64,000 bases of DNA from Cladocopium goreaui (GCA_947184155.2 CAMXCT020000133.1:12719-76718), one strand, 5' to 3'. Shown: positions 11,324 through 23,059, counted from the first letter of the stretch. The notes: generated from the sequence alone by a model not told the origin. Numbers and translations: made by a program.

Positions 11324-11401
11324 ATAACCATTGGATAATCCATTGGATAATGACCATTAAGACAACAAAAATAATCCGTGATTGACATAGCCATGGAAAT
11401 T

Positions 11402-11535
11402 TACCATCTGGTTATGACTAACATAGCCATGGAAAGATCCACCCATTTTTAAGAACGGTAAACCCAGGTAAACCATCTATTTCGATTAGGGCCATCGAAA
11501 AACCGTGGCGAACTGTTAGTCATAACCAGAGGGTA
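11402..11535. mobile_element. IE-A copy, long variant
   Basis: TACCATCTGGTTATGACTAA at the left, ...GTCATAACCAGAGGGTA at the right. Confidence 0.7.
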
Positions 11536-11567
11536 TAACCATTGGATAATCCATTGGATAATGACCA

Positions 11568-11674
11568 CTGGTTGGTGGTATACCTACCCCTCTGAAAAAT
11601 ATGCTCGTCAATAGGAAGGATGACATCCCATATATGAAATGGAAACATAAAGAATGTTCCAAACCACCAAGCAG
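11568..11674. mobile_element. IE-B copy
   Basis: CTGGTTGGTGGTATACCTAC at the left, ...TTCCAAACCACCAAGCAG at the right, with the shared CCCCTCTGAAAAATATG block inside. Confidence 0.75.
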
Positions 11675-11699
11675 ATTAAGACTATTATAATCCATGATA

Positions 11700-12080
11700 A
11701 TGATGATTATCATAGCCACTTAAATGGATAATGGGTAATGATTTGGACAATCCATTGATAATGATTGGATAATGATCCAATGGATTATCACATGGATAGA
11801 CCCATTTTGATAATGATTGGATCATGATCCATTTATGGATTATCTATCTTTATTATCCTTGATGATCCGTTTATGGATGATCTACCTGAAGATTTACCAA
11901 CCATGCTGACGTTCCAGTTCTATGTTGATAAGCATGGGGTATACAATTTCACGATGTGGGAAGCGGGGAAGCTTCGGGAATGATCGAATCATTGTAATCA
12001 TTCATGGTGAGTTTTCCACATCTAAACATTTACAGGAGGGTGTATATATATATATATTATATATATATATTATATATATA
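11700..12080. other. Degenerate GGATAATGATCC repeats
   Basis: Many variants of TGGATAATGAT and TGGATTATC in both orientations (11700-11890), then an AT microsatellite (12040-12090). No exon seen. From 12225 to 12540 and from 12760 to 13660 I likewise see no exon with clear splice sites. Confidence 0.5.
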
Positions 12081-12092
12081 TTATATTACTAG

Positions 12093-12221
12093 CTGGGTAA
12101 ATTATTTAAAAAAAATCACTAACCTGAAATAAGATGAAATACGACCATATTGGGATCATTCCCCGAATCCTAGCCATGATCCAGGCTTCGGGAGAACAGT
12201 GAGGTCGTTATAATTTACCCA
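12093..12221. mobile_element. IE-C copy
   Basis: Begins CTGGGTAAATTAT and ends TATAATTTACCCA, with the internal block TCACTAACCTGAA also found in the copy at 42531. A fragment with that block is at 30515-30585. Confidence 0.75.
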
Positions 12222-12540
12222 TGTATAAAGATATATATGTATATATATAGATGTATGTTTCATATGATAGTATATGTATATAGTATATATAGTATAATAT
12301 GTATATAATATGTATATATAGTAAAAACAAGCAATGGACTATTGATTCATCTATTCGGATGATTTCCAATGGAGATGCGATGGGCCTAAAAACCCTGGAT
12401 CTGATGCATCAGCAAGGGCTTTTTCTTCCTTCCCGTTGAAGTAGCATTAAGACATTCGTATGGGCATACCCTGGACTAGCAAATTCTCACTTATTCCTAA
12501 AAAAAACCCATAAAAAAGCTATATCTAAAACCCATTGAAT

Positions 12541-12655
12541 TACCATCTGGTTATTTAACATAGCCATGGAAAATCCCTTATAAATGGAGGTTTTAATGGG
12601 AAAATCATCTATAAATGGGCCGTTTTCCATGGCTATGTTAAATAACCAGAGGGTA
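12541..12655. mobile_element. IE-A copy, possibly exonic
   Basis: TACCATCTGGTTATTTAACA at the left, ...TTAAATAACCAGAGGGTA at the right. On the minus strand the frame AVEEVLNISKHTNQSCHHLI runs up to it and stays open when the element is removed. No acceptor or donor confirms an exon. Confidence 0.7.
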
Positions 12656-13671
12656 TCAGTAGATTCGTTCTGAAGTATGAGGTGATGGCAGGACTGATTG
12701 GTATGTTTAGATATGTTTAGTACCTCCTCTACTGCTTGTTTTCGCTGATTTTGAGCACACATGCAAACAAATAATTAGAACATATTACAGTACAAATACG
12801 CATATGAATGCACACGTCGTCTTCATCAGCTTCTCTCATGGGCTATCTCACATTTCTGACATATTCAGAACTAGCCTCCAAATATCAAATATCTCCAAAT
12901 TGTCATCTTTGTTGGTTATGCCGCATGTGCCCATGTTTCCATCGGCAATGCAGGATCATCTTCACACTTCATCTGCTTTGATGGGCATCATGGGGATACG
13001 TTGCTTGCATTGCCTACTCTTTGATCTTAGATACCTGGTGGAGTAGCTTAGGACACCTTCAAACCCAAACACTCGTTTTGCATGGCTTATATTTGGGCTG
13101 CTTTGCCCAAAATCCATTGGTTACTGTAATGATACTAATGATCATTTTCAGCTGAAATTCAGCATCAGCTAACAATTTTCTGACTTGGATTTGCCATCCA
13201 AAAGCCCCCCAAAATAAAGATAAATTACAATAAATTGGATTTGCCATCCAGGAACCCTCCACAAGAATAAGAATAACACATGTTCCCAATACATTCCCGA
13301 GCGGATTTCCCGGCAAATCCAAGATGGCCACATTGACAGCCATTGATCGATGATAACCGGTGAAATCACCATCTTATGCTAGGTATATGTATCATTCTTG
13401 CTGCTATTTTTTGCACGCTATTTTAAACACATTTATGCTTGTGAAAAATCCCAACTTTTTAAGGTTTCAATCATCTGAAATCCAAAATGTGGCCGTTTCA
13501 ATCCACAATTTTCACGACGGTCAAATGCTACATTTAGCCATAAATACCATAAATCTATATAAATCTCCACTTTTTCTAGATCATCTCACCCATTTTTCTT
13601 CGTAGAATCCACATATAGATCCCATGAAATCACCAATTTTTAATTTTCCCTTAGGTAAAATCTGTGCCCAC

Positions 13672-13702
13672 CTGGATCCAGACGCTGGGGTCTTGGTGAA
13701 GC
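13672..13702 (-). CDS. Candidate small exon
   Basis: 31 nt between acceptor TCCGAG and a clear GTGGGC donor, GC-rich. Too short to fix the frame. Confidence 0.3.
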
Positions 13703-14034
13703 CTCGGAGTGGGTGATTTTTCATACAGCAATGGCATTGGTTTTGGAAGGTGGTGGAATGTCACCATGAAACATGCTGCTTTCAGAAGGTGGTTTTCACA
13801 AGATTTAGTGGGCATCTAATAGAATTTGATGGGATTTTGGATGGGATTTTGGATGGGATTTTGGAGGAATTAGCTAAGTCGGTGAACATAACTCCAAGTT
13901 TTTCTTCGGCTTGTGGTAGATGTGGTTATAAACCAACATAACTTGGGGGAGCACCACTGTATCATATTTTCATCCATGGGACTATTCAATGACGAATCAT
14001 CAACGGTAGACGCAGCCACTGCCCTGCAAAAGAC

Positions 14035-14072
14035 CTGAGATGCCGGCGGCTGTTGGCATATTCGAGCGCTGC
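14035..14072 (-). CDS. Candidate small exon
   Basis: After acceptor AAACTCAG the minus strand reads AALEYANSRRHLR and then GTCTTT. The frame stays open leftward for about 40 nt (SFAGQWLRL), so the left edge is uncertain. Confidence 0.4.
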
Positions 14073-14219
14073 CTGAGTTTCTTTTTCGGATCGTGGGAGA
14101 ATCCAAAAAGGCTCGCGCTTAAAAAATCCACGGTAGAGGGTTATTAATCCCAGTTTATAAGTGGATTATAGAATCCCAATAAAGTGGATGATATTCCCAG
14201 TTTATAAGTGGATTATAGA

Positions 14220-14400
14220 ACCCTATAAGTGGATTATATTCCCAATTTATGTGGATTATATATATAATTATATATATAATATAGGGTTAATATATAACAT
14301 ATAGGGTTAATATGGATAACCCCAGTTATAAGTGTATAAGTTAATATAATATATATATATATTATATATATATAACCCTATGGGATAAGTATAGGGTTAA
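14220..14400. repeat. AT-rich tandem-like repeats
   Basis: Repeated GTGGATTATA, TATAGGGTTAA and AT dinucleotide runs. No coding signal. Confidence 0.6.
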
Positions 14401-14563
14401 TCCACATCTCTAACCTCGGGGTCATCTTAAATGATCCCTTCGCCACCAAAGAAAAAATACCCGAGACCCCCTGGTTCGAAGCAGGGTTTCGTAAACGGGT
14501 AATATTTAAACATTAGGGGAACCGAATCAGGATTAGTGGGCAAACAGTTTCTGTTAAACATAT

Positions 14564-14668
14564 CTGGTTGGTGGTTCACCTATCCCTCTGAAAAATATGA
14601 GTTCGTCAGTTGGGATGATGACATTCCCAATAGATGGAAAAATAAAAATGTTCCAAACCACCAACCAG
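14564..14668. mobile_element. IE-B copy, intact
   Basis: CTGGTTGGTGGTTCACCTAT at the left, ...TTCCAAACCACCAACCAG at the right; a clean representative with 12-bp inverted ends. Confidence 0.85.
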
Positions 14669-14792
14669 ATGTGCTTTATTGATTTCTTTGAAGAACCCAT
14701 AATTTATTGGTTGGCAAAATCGTTGGTGAAGAGGTTTAGCAGCAACGCCAAGGCGTTCCCATTCTCAAAGGATAAGATGTTCCCATCAACGG

Positions 14793-14905
14793 CAGTCCTG
14801 GTTAATCATGGTTAGTGATGGTGATTAACGGTTAATAATGGTTTTCATAAATGATGGTTAATGATGGTTACTGATAGTTAATGATGCTTAATGTGGGTAA
14901 AACAA
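14793..14905. repeat. Dispersed inverted copy of 24130-24243
   Basis: The run of GGTTAATGATGG variants ending TTAATGTGGGTAAAACAAT is matched on the opposite strand at 24130-24243, including the unit GGTTTTCATAAATGATGG. It carries one arm of IE-F. Confidence 0.7.
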
Positions 14906-15177
14906 TGCCATAAATCCGCCGGCCTGCCGGCGTGTCTGATTGTGAAATGTTGTTCTTGTTTCTGTTCTTGGCTTGTACTTGTTCCTTTGTTCTCTTCCCG
15001 CGCGTTTTTGCTCCGTCTGAATCAAAGTCACCCCCCCCTCCCCCCGTGGCTTGGACTGTTCCGTTCTATGTGACGGCTGCGCTTGTGAAGAAATAGAGCA
15101 GTCTATTAATGAAACATGCATGCATAAGTCTAAGTATTATGTTTATAAATGCTTATCATACATGGATTAAAATACAT

Positions 15178-15300
15178 GTGTATGTATAGACATACATACA
15201 TACATACATACATAACATTACATTACCTTACTTTTCGTTACGTTAGATTACATAACAAAACATAACATAACATACACAATCATACATAATTACATACTCA
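15178..15300. repeat. CATA microsatellite and ACAT-rich tract
   Basis: GACATACATACATACATACA at 15188-15212, followed by degenerate CATAACATTACATTAC repeats. Confidence 0.8.
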
Positions 15301-15390
15301 CTAAATGCATACATGCATAGATACAGACATAGAAAAACCCATACAGGCATGCATTCATACGTATGCATACGTATACAGAGAAGCACGCTG

Positions 15391-15483
15391 GGTTCGCGGG
15401 GTTCGCGGGGTTGGCGGGGTTGGCGGGGTTGGCGGGGTTGGCGGGGTTCGCGCGGGGTTCGCGGGGTTGGCGGGGTTGGCGGG
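15391..15483. repeat. GC-rich minisatellite, unit GGTTGGCGGG / GGTTCGCGGG
   Basis: About nine tandem copies of a 10-bp unit alternating TTCGC and TTGGC, isolated in AT-rich sequence. Open in several frames (Ala-Asn-Pro repeats on minus, Gly-Trp-Arg-Gly on plus), which is a by-product of the repeat and not evidence of a gene. Confidence 0.9.
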
Positions 15484-16119
15484 TCTGTATATATATATAT
15501 ATATGCTTATCCCATGAACTATGATCATGTTGGTTCATATTCTTGTCTATATACCCTCCGGTAAACTAACATAGATGTCCAACACCCGCCGTAAATCATG
15601 TTCCGAACGGAAAACCACGTGTCTTCCACATCTATGTGAGTTTACCCCATCCCATTATATCAGCATGATATCCACATGCGCAGTGTTCAAAACTGTTTGC
15701 CATTCCATTGTACTGGGTGGTAAATAGGGCTTCCATTGATGGATGATGATAATCTCCAACCTATTCGAACGTATATTCCCATGAGGGTGCAGTTCTAGAG
15801 GTTCTATCCGAATTCATGGGGATAAGTACCAAGTTTATACATTAAAAAAACAGCTGCACCCCCAAGTACCATCATCAACCGACGATCATTTTATCAGTTA
15901 CACCCATGTCTATGCCATATTTTGATCCATAAAACCCTATCATAAATGACCAGAATGTCAATGTTGCTAAATCAATAACAATAAACCATCCATATGGATT
16001 TGATATGATTTGATGCTTTATACCACCCATAGAAATGGTGAATGTGTAGATTCTATGCAATGTAGATGGTTTACTTTACCAACATTAATCATTAACATTC
16101 ATCAAGCAACAGGAGCCAC

Positions 16120-16217
16120 TGCTGACGCCCCTCTGAATTTTGCCTGCGCTCCCACGAAGACCCGCTCGGTGAGATCGATGCTCTCCACGGTGACGTGGCG
16201 AAGGAAGGAGACGACGC
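16120..16217 (-). CDS. Exon of unrecognised minus-strand gene
   Basis: Acceptor CTCTTCCAG and donor GTGGCT bound VVSFLRHVTVESIDLTERVF then VGAQAKFRGASA, with G/C third positions. A degenerate IE-A (15552-15645) and AT-rich sequence precede it to the left. Confidence 0.65.
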
Positions 16218-16311
16218 CTGGAAGAGACGTGAGATGGGGATGAACCTAACAGTGTGGATATAAAAAATATATATTGGCATATAAATTTCTCAAATGACCT
16301 ATAGTTGGATA

Positions 16312-16415
16312 TACCCTCTGGTAATTTAACATGGCTATTGAAGATGGCCATTTACAGTGAGTTTTCCCATTAAAAATGATGATTTTCCATAGTTATGTTA
16401 GTTTACCAGAGGGTA
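16312..16415. mobile_element. IE-A copy
   Basis: TACCCTCTGGTAATTTAACA at the left, ...TTAGTTTACCAGAGGGTA at the right, TA-flanked. Confidence 0.85.
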
Positions 16416-16518
16416 TCTATGAAGATATCTTTGAGACATAGGTTTTAACCATAGCCAGCATGGAGAGTTTAAATCAGCGAATCGCCGAATCCACTATTAC
16501 TGTAGTACTCCGAATCAA

Positions 16519-16641
16519 TACCCGGCCTGGTAAACGTTGACATAACTATAGAACATCACCATTTTGAATAGGTAAATCAACTATTTTTTAATGGGGTATG
16601 TTCAATATTTTTCAATAGCTATCTTAAATTACCAGAGGGTA
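16519..16641. mobile_element. IE-A copy with CCCGGCC end
   Basis: Left end TACCCGGCCTGGTAAACGTT is the variant end also seen at 42406 and 46748; right end ...TTAAATTACCAGAGGGTA. Confidence 0.8.
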
Positions 16642-16934
16642 TCATCTATAGGAAATGGGAAAACAGCCCGAGTAGAAGCTTTGTCATCAGTATCTGTCTT
16701 TGTACTTTTTCAAGATGGTATAGTAGTATAGAGATGATCTTTAGCTTAATTCGTGTCCAACTGTTCAACAACCATTTTTTTTTGTCTATGACAATGACTA
16801 GATATAGACATGCTATTAACCAGCATTTTCTTCGCAATTTCCTACCATTTTCCTATCATTTACCAACATTTTTTTCTTGGCATGTTCCTACCACTTTCGT
16901 TTCAACAACCACGGCCCAAAATAGGTTCCGCTAC

Positions 16935-16984
16935 CGCAGCAGCGCCTCGTAGCATGGTCCTGGAGACGTGTTCTGCATCTTCAC
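16935..16984 (-). CDS. Exon of unrecognised minus-strand gene
   Basis: 50 nt between acceptor ATCTGCAG and donor GTAGCG reading VKMQNTSPGPCYEALL. Good splice sites and codon use. Confidence 0.6.
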
Positions 16985-17258
16985 CTGCAGATGATCGGCG
17001 CGGAGGTGGTCAGAAGGCGTCTACATGGGGACAATCGTTATAGCTATCTATAGCTATCAATAGTAATATATATATACCAGCTAAGCCAGAAAACCATGAA
17101 ATCTTAATATTTCAAAAACATATTACGATTTTGGGGGAGCTGCAAGAAATCTTGCGATTGAGAAAAGCGTTGCGAGAATTTGGAAACAATATGGGCTATA
17201 ATTATCTAACTATAACTTGAGTTATCAATAGTTATCAATAATCATATACCATCTATAT

Positions 17259-17343
17259 CTGGTTGGTGGTATACCTACCCCTCTGAAAAATATGAGTTCG
17301 TCAGTTGGGATGATGAAATTCCCAATAGATGGAAAAATAAAAC
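17259..17343. mobile_element. IE-B copy, truncated
   Basis: CTGGTTGGTGGTATACCTAC through the ATGGAAAAATAAA block, but the right inverted end is missing. Confidence 0.7.
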
Positions 17344-17896
17344 TATAACTGGAGTATATAAATAGCCATTTATAGCTGGTAATTGGTAATTTAACATAGC
17401 TATTGAAAATGTTTTTTTTTTATCATCTAAGTATAACTGGAGTATATAAATGGGCTATAATTATCGAACATTATCTAACTATAACTGGAGTTGGAAAAAT
17501 AGTTATCTTAACTATGTCGTAAGTGAAGTTACTGAAAGTGACTAGGTGGACATATTAATTTAGGAGACCTAAATGAAGCGATGAACTAGATTTAACTAGT
17601 GTGGTGGTGAAATCACAACATAAGCGGGGATGTTCTGGGGACTTTCCCATGAGCAACTCCATTTCTAGCAACAAAGCAGGTCGATTTGGATCGATTAGGC
17701 AGGAATCGAACCGTTTTTCCACGGGTTTTCCATGGGTTTTGCTAGAAATCCAAGTATTTTCCATTGATTTTCCCATAGAAGTTCCATATTTTGATTTTCA
17801 TTCATTTTCCATGGGTTTTCCCATAGAAGTTCCATATGTTCCATGGGTTTTCCCATAAAAAATCCGTATTTTCCAAGCAAATCCATGTCCCAAAAC

Positions 17897-17985
17897 GTCT
17901 CAGCTCCGAGCCTGCGAGGTACTGCTTTAAGGGATCCAGCACCTGCCGAATGGGAGGAAACACTTCAACCAATGGTCCCGCCCGG
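17897..17985 (-). CDS. Exon of unrecognised minus-strand gene
   Basis: After GTGCTTCAAG the minus strand reads RAGPLVEVFPPIRQVLDPLK then QYLAGSELR, to a GTTTTG donor. Between 17640 and 17880 the plus strand has imperfect repeats of CCATGGGTTTTCCCATA with no coding sense. Confidence 0.6.
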
Positions 17986-18089
17986 CTTGAAGCACCAAGA
18001 TCATGGGATTTTAGGTGTAAACTATGATATATATATATAATATATATAATATATATAGATATATATATATATATATGCGGCTTATCTAT

Positions 18090-18131
18090 ATCTATCTATA
18101 TCTATCATCTATCTATCTATCTATCTATCTA

Positions 18132-18182
<51 letters not shown>
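18090..18182. repeat. ATCT microsatellite
   Basis: About twenty tandem TATC units, preceded by an AT tract from 18027. A second ATCT tract is at 25100-25133. Confidence 0.95.
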
Positions 18183-18903
18183 GTTCGTCTGAAATTCAGA
18201 TACTTGAAAGAACAAGATTGTGTACCGCCATTTTCCCACTAGCCCTTTTGGGGGGGTATACCCCATTTTCAGACATGCCCACACATTGCTGCTGCGAGTA
18301 CAACAACCTCTTGTGGAAAGATGTCCAAATTGTTCATGTGACAACTTAATAATATTCCATTAGTATCCCATTATATATATCCCATTATATCCATTAATAT
18401 CCCATTATATTTTTATTTTTGTTCAAGGCTATCTCCCAATGTTTTTACCGAACAACGAGGAAGATCTGCATGTTTTTGGTCAGATCTTAATGCTTGGGAA
18501 CTTGGTGGTTTCCGCCAAGAAAGCCCATGGCCGGCAATGAACCAAGCACGAATAATAGTAGGTCGATAACAAACTCCTGTGAAACGCATATCATATATGG
18601 AACAAAACAACCTACTTCTGCGGAAAACATATGTATATATATATAGGTACATATATATATTATATATATATATTATATCATGGCTACTATATCTATATCT
18701 ATTTTGTAATTATCGATAGCCATAACATGCCATAACTATCTCTATCTCCACATCTCTATGGCTCTCTCTCCATCTATAGTTACTGTATAATGGCTATACA
18801 ATGTTATACATATTCTATGGCTATCTATACTATGGTTACATAATGTTACATATATATCATATATACATCATTCTAGCTCTATGATATTCTGCAGTTATCT
18901 ATT

Positions 18904-18999
18904 CTGGTTGGTGGTTTTCACCATCTTGAAACATATTAGTCGATGGGAAGGATTATCCATATATGATGGAAAATAAAAATCTTTGAAGCCACCAACCAG
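18904..18999. mobile_element. IE-B copy
   Basis: CTGGTTGGTGGTTTTCACCA at the left, ...GAAGCCACCAACCAG at the right. The preceding 18410-18620 block is weakly coding-like on both strands and is not called. Confidence 0.75.
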
Positions 19000-19113
19000 A
19001 TAGTAAAAACATATATTAACCATAGATTAACCATATATTAACCATCATTAACCATCGTTAACCATTCTTAACCATCCATTAACCATAGCTCTGGTCTATC
19101 TCCATCTCGAAAC

Positions 19114-19189
19114 TCCGCTTGGCCCCGGAACCATCTCCGCAAAGCCGCCACTGATGTTGGCGATGGAGCGGATCGGGGTGATGCCCGAC
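19114..19189 (-). CDS. Exon of unrecognised minus-strand gene
   Basis: Acceptor TTGCCCCCAG is followed by SGITPIRSIANISGGFAEMV and PGPSG, ending at a possible GTTTCG donor. Confidence 0.6.
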
Positions 19190-19716
19190 CTGGGGGCAAA
19201 ACGCCAGGGTCCCCAGGGTTTTTACAGGGTCCGAGGGTCTCCAGGGGTGGAAGTGAACAAAAGGGGGGATTCACGGAGCAAAAAATGCCACTTTAACTGG
19301 TGAAGATGGTGATAAACCTGTTGTTATAGATGCATCTACATGCATCTACATGCCAAAATGATCACTATGAATGGGGAAAAACAGCGCAATCATGAATCCT
19401 TGGGGTAGCCTAGTTTCTGACAAACCGAGATATCGACGTTGACATGTTTCATCGGATTTTAATGCACACAACAAATTGGCTGTGTTCCAGAGATCCACTC
19501 CCTGTGCTACAAAAAAAACAGAAGTTGTTTCTTCGTTCGATGAACGGATCAATTATATATATATATTGTTAAAATCAACTGTTGCTTGTATACGTGTTAT
19601 TACTATTGTTATTATTACTATTATTGTTATTCATCATTACTATATCCCCATATAAGATAATAAGATCATTTGAGATGCCAATAACCCTAACTTTGGGTAG
19701 ATTTATATACATACTC

Positions 19717-19805
19717 CTGGCCGTGTCCCGCTGCATCTTTTCAGGCCCGGGCAAGCAACGCAAGACCTGGGTCCGGTCTAAGTCTGCGCCCCAGCATTGT
19801 GCCAC
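19717..19805 (-). CDS. Exon of unrecognised minus-strand gene
   Basis: Acceptor GTCTCGCAG, then VAQCWGADLDRTQVLRCLPG and PEKMQRDTA, ending GCCAG|GAGTAT, which would be a GA-type donor. The pattern AQxWGxDLxxxxxVLxCL faintly resembles type-B carboxylesterases, too little to name it. Confidence 0.6.
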
Positions 19806-19984
19806 CTGCGAGACGTTAGGCAAAAGAACTATCTGGTTCATGGTCAAGTTTCCCTCTGTGGTTCGTAGTGGTTTGTAATTGCTAATAATGATTAGTATTG
19901 GTTAACAATGATTAATAGTGATTAATATTGAGTAATAATGGTTAATTAATCATTGATCATGTTTAATATCGAACATATACCCTC

Positions 19985-20527
19985 TGGTATATTAACAGTT
20001 TGACCTGAAAACAAGCAATTCTTAGTGGTTTCCCTAATCTTCCAAACCCTATCATAGAGGGTCTTTGCAAATTTACTGGAGGATGCATGGTAGATGTCTT
20101 TTTTCGTCATCCATTCCATAAAGCGAGTCCGCCATTGATATTTGAATCTCTAATAAACATCATGATGACCATCCCCCATAGGGCGGGTATACAATCCAAC
20201 TTTTGGCCAATGCACACATAGGTCTTCAGTGAACTGCCCTAGGATTTCCGTAGTAGGCTGGCTGGGTTTCTCATCCCAGTGACCACTTGCCCTAAGTGGC
20301 TCATCCACTATGTAACTGGTGGGTTATGGCTCCAAGTTCACACGAACCAATTCAGGTTTCATAAGCAGAAATGCGGTATTTTCACGACCACATTGGGGAT
20401 TTAAACCAAAAAAACTTCGGATTTCACTGGAGAAATGGGTCATGATGACACTGGTGCCATAAAATCTCTGGATGTTCGTCCAAGTCACTGGAGCGGACTT
20501 CTTTGGGGCGTGAAACATGTCCCCCAT
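19985..20527 (-). pseudogene. Decayed coding region with two in-frame stops
   Basis: One minus-strand frame holds SAPVTWTNIQRFYGTSVIMT and ENTAFLLMKPELVRVNLEP, then TAA (20324-20326). It continues with DEPLRASGHWDEKPSQPTTE and LCVHWPKVGLYTRPMGDGHH, then TAG (20150-20152). It goes on with RFKYQWRTRFMEWMTKKDIY and KTLYDRVWKIRETTKNCLFS until it meets an IE-A end at 19979. Both stops could come from Gln codons (CAA, CAG) by C-to-T change. Alternatively the middle part (20170-20307) is a real exon, since acceptor ACATAG and donor GTCATC bound it. The protein family is unknown. Confidence 0.5.
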
Positions 20528-20658
20528 TCAAAAAACCGCTCAAAACAAAGCTATTGGGTAACTTACCCAGCCAAAATAGATCAATTGATATATCAATTGA
20601 TATCACATTGGAGTCCGTCCTCTAAAAACGAAGCTCTGAAAAATTTCAAAAGATTCAC

Positions 20659-20735
20659 GTGGGGAGACGTTGCCGCAGCGCTTCAAACGACCAGGCCTCA
20701 TTGAGAACCTTCTCAAGGCCCCGTTTCTGATAGAC
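20659..20735 (-). CDS. Exon of unrecognised minus-strand gene
   Basis: Acceptor TTTTTCAG and donor GTGAAT bound VYQKRGLEKVLNEAWSFEAL then RQRLP. Clear coding composition. Confidence 0.65.
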
Positions 20736-21098
20736 CTGAAAAATCGCCAGCATGGGAATCAACAAGGCAAATGGTTATCCCCCGAGCTGCAGCTTCTCAT
20801 GGTGAAATCATCGATTTCTGTGGCAAAAACCATTAAGAAAACACCGGGTTCACCACCGGTTTCTTTCACCTTGAAATCTATACTCAGTTTTCTTGGATAC
20901 CTTATGATACCTTGCAATCCAAGTCTGCCTCCACCCCCCCAGAAAACACGAGTGCCCCCACAACCACTTTTGTGAATCTCACCTGAGTGTGGTCAAAGCT
21001 CGGCTGAGCTCATGTTCTATGACAGTACCAATGCCAGAGGGTTCAATGTTAAATTGTGCTGGGATGCTATTCCTCCATTTGTAGCCAGAAACAGTAAC

Positions 21099-21520
21099 CT
21101 AGCTATCTAAGATGGTGGGTGGAGACTCTAACCAGTCACAAAGGACTTTGCTTGAACTTAGCGTTTTCAGATTGCAATGGATAGCACGCTTGGGTGATGG
21201 TGTCATACAAGACTTGAAAGTGCGGTATCTGCATTTATGTTTTTGAACTGAGAAACTGAGAAACCTGGAAAAAAACTTGGTCTCAAAAATGGGAAACTCA
21301 AAACCATCAGTGGGTATCCTACATGCATGCAGTGACCAAAAACTCGAATTAAACACATGGGTAATTTCTCAATCCTTCGTTATTGCCTCAAACGGGCGTA
21401 AACTGGCTCTGCGTTGCGCTTCATTCCACTTGGGGCAAACGTCAAGCCTGAAGGAATCGAGCATACGAGACCAGAGACCAAATTGTTGGTTGCCTGAGTG
21501 CTTGAACTCGTACCAAATCT
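21099..21520 (-). pseudogene. Coding-like region with in-frame TGA
   Basis: The minus strand reads IWYEFKHSGNQQFGLWSRML and DSFRLDVCPKWNEAQRRASL up to a TGA near 21371. The same frame then stays open as EITHVFNSSFWSLHACRIPT for about 85 codons. The first half is strongly protein-like; the second is less certain because the plus strand is open too. Possibly part of the same decayed unit as 19985-20527. Confidence 0.4.
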
Positions 21521-21823
21521 GGATGTTTGTATATTAAACATTATTAAACTATATTAAACCCCGAGTCACTGACGTGTGGGAATATGCAGTTGATGGGTTG
21601 CAGAAAGATTAAACGAGAAAGATTACACCAATGACTTGTTGCTCAACTCATACCCAAACATGAAGACACCAGGGCTATTAACCTAAAACACCATGGAAAT
21701 CACCTAATCTTGTTGCTAAACTCAGGTTCAACCTCATTTTTTGCAGGTCCAAAAAATTCTCGGAATTGGTTTCAGGGAATATCTACAAGACATCTCCATA
21801 TGTTCTCCCAGGTCCCTTAAAAC

Positions 21824-21937
21824 CCATCCATTGACAGCGTCGCGGACCTCCAAACCCTCCAGAATGGGAAGTGCGTTCACCAGCCTGGATGACATTCGAC
21901 GAGCAACTTGGAGTTCTGATAGGTGGCCAACCCCTGT
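21824..21937 (-). CDS. Exon of unrecognised minus-strand gene
   Basis: Exactly 38 codons between CTTCAAAG and a GTTTTA donor: TGVGHLSELQVARRMSSRLV then NALPILEGLEVRDAVNGW. The frame remains open past the donor, so the left edge may lie nearer 21780. Confidence 0.55.
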
Positions 21938-22283
21938 CTTTGAAGAAACTCATTCACTAAAGATTGAGGTTCAGGAATGACTGGGTTCTTTTAGCCGATG
22001 TAGTGGGGCAATGTCAGGGGTTTCTCATGGGTCAACACATACACATCAAGAGTGAAACTATAGCCCCACACACAATGCTTTGATGTACCCTCTGGTTATT
22101 TAACATCGCCATGAAACATGGCCCATTTATAGATGAACTTGGGAAACAATAATGTAACTAAAAAACATATTAGAATATCACCATGGATTTGAGAGTACAT
22201 TTAACTTACATTTCATAATATCGTATAATATCTACACCAACTATAGTCGAATATCACCATGCTTCGACCAGGCCCAAAGTTAC

Positions 22284-22389
22284 CAACAACATGCGCCGGT
22301 GAGTTGTTTTGGTCCGAGCGGCTGCCAAAGTTCGCCCCGTTTCAGGGCCTCCGTATCGATACCTCAGTGCGACGTCGTCTTCAGGGTCT
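22284..22389 (-). CDS. Exon of unrecognised minus-strand gene
   Basis: After CCATTGAG the frame reads RDPEDDVALRYRYGGPETGR then TLAAARTKTTHRRMLL to donor GTAACT. An IE-A half copy (TACCCTCTGGTTATTTAACA) sits at 22085. Confidence 0.6.
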
Positions 22390-22795
22390 CTCAATGGATT
22401 AATTTCAGGGGAACCCATGTTGAACACACACACACACACATAAAAAAAGGTCAAATATGGTGAATTTTACCATTGAAAGACTGGTAAGAATTGATATTCC
22501 TATTTTTTGAATGGACAATTGATTGAAGGGGACAGCTGGAAGCAGCAGGCTCCGATCCAAAGCAGGCCTTCGACGCCGATACGATGTGGGTGAAGAAAAA
22601 CAAATGGCCGTTTGCCAATGGGGAAAAGGATGTCTTGTTTTCCCCAGGGATTGCTTTGAACATCTTTAAACACGTTCTCGTGATTTTCAGACACACCTCC
22701 CGCAACTGGTGCGGTAAACATTGGAGGAAACTTAGGAAACACTTATTTTCTACATGGCCAAACTTAGAGACACACACAATCCCAGCATTTCCTAC

Positions 22796-22859
22796 CGCTG
22801 GGCTCGCCAACGTTTGGCCTTGTAGTCTATTGCCACGAAAAGGCTGCCCACCTTGACCT
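22796..22859 (-). CDS. Exon of unrecognised minus-strand gene
   Basis: 64 nt between acceptor GCACGTAG and donor GTAGGA reading VKVGSLFVAIDYKAKRWRAQ. A weaker candidate (KACFGSEPAASSCPLQSI) lies at about 22515-22590. Confidence 0.65.
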
Positions 22860-23059
22860 CTACGTGCGGGAATATCATGGGAAAGCCAGAAACCATGGGG
22901 ATATCATTGGTAGAATGGGAATATCATGTGGATGTATACTATTGCATAATGTATATATATATATATATGTGTTATAGTTATATAGTGTTATATATATAAT
23001 ATATATATATATAATATGATACCATTTCCTGACCAACTATGGGATTGTATCATTATTTT

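Noticed and set aside
15290..15564. Open frames over the GGTTGGCGGG minisatellite
   Set aside because: Simple tandem repeat translation (Ala-Asn-Pro or Gly-Trp-Arg-Gly) with AT microsatellite on one side.
19717..19805. Naming the gene a carboxylesterase
   Set aside because: Only one short exon hints at it; the neighbouring exons show no catalytic motifs.
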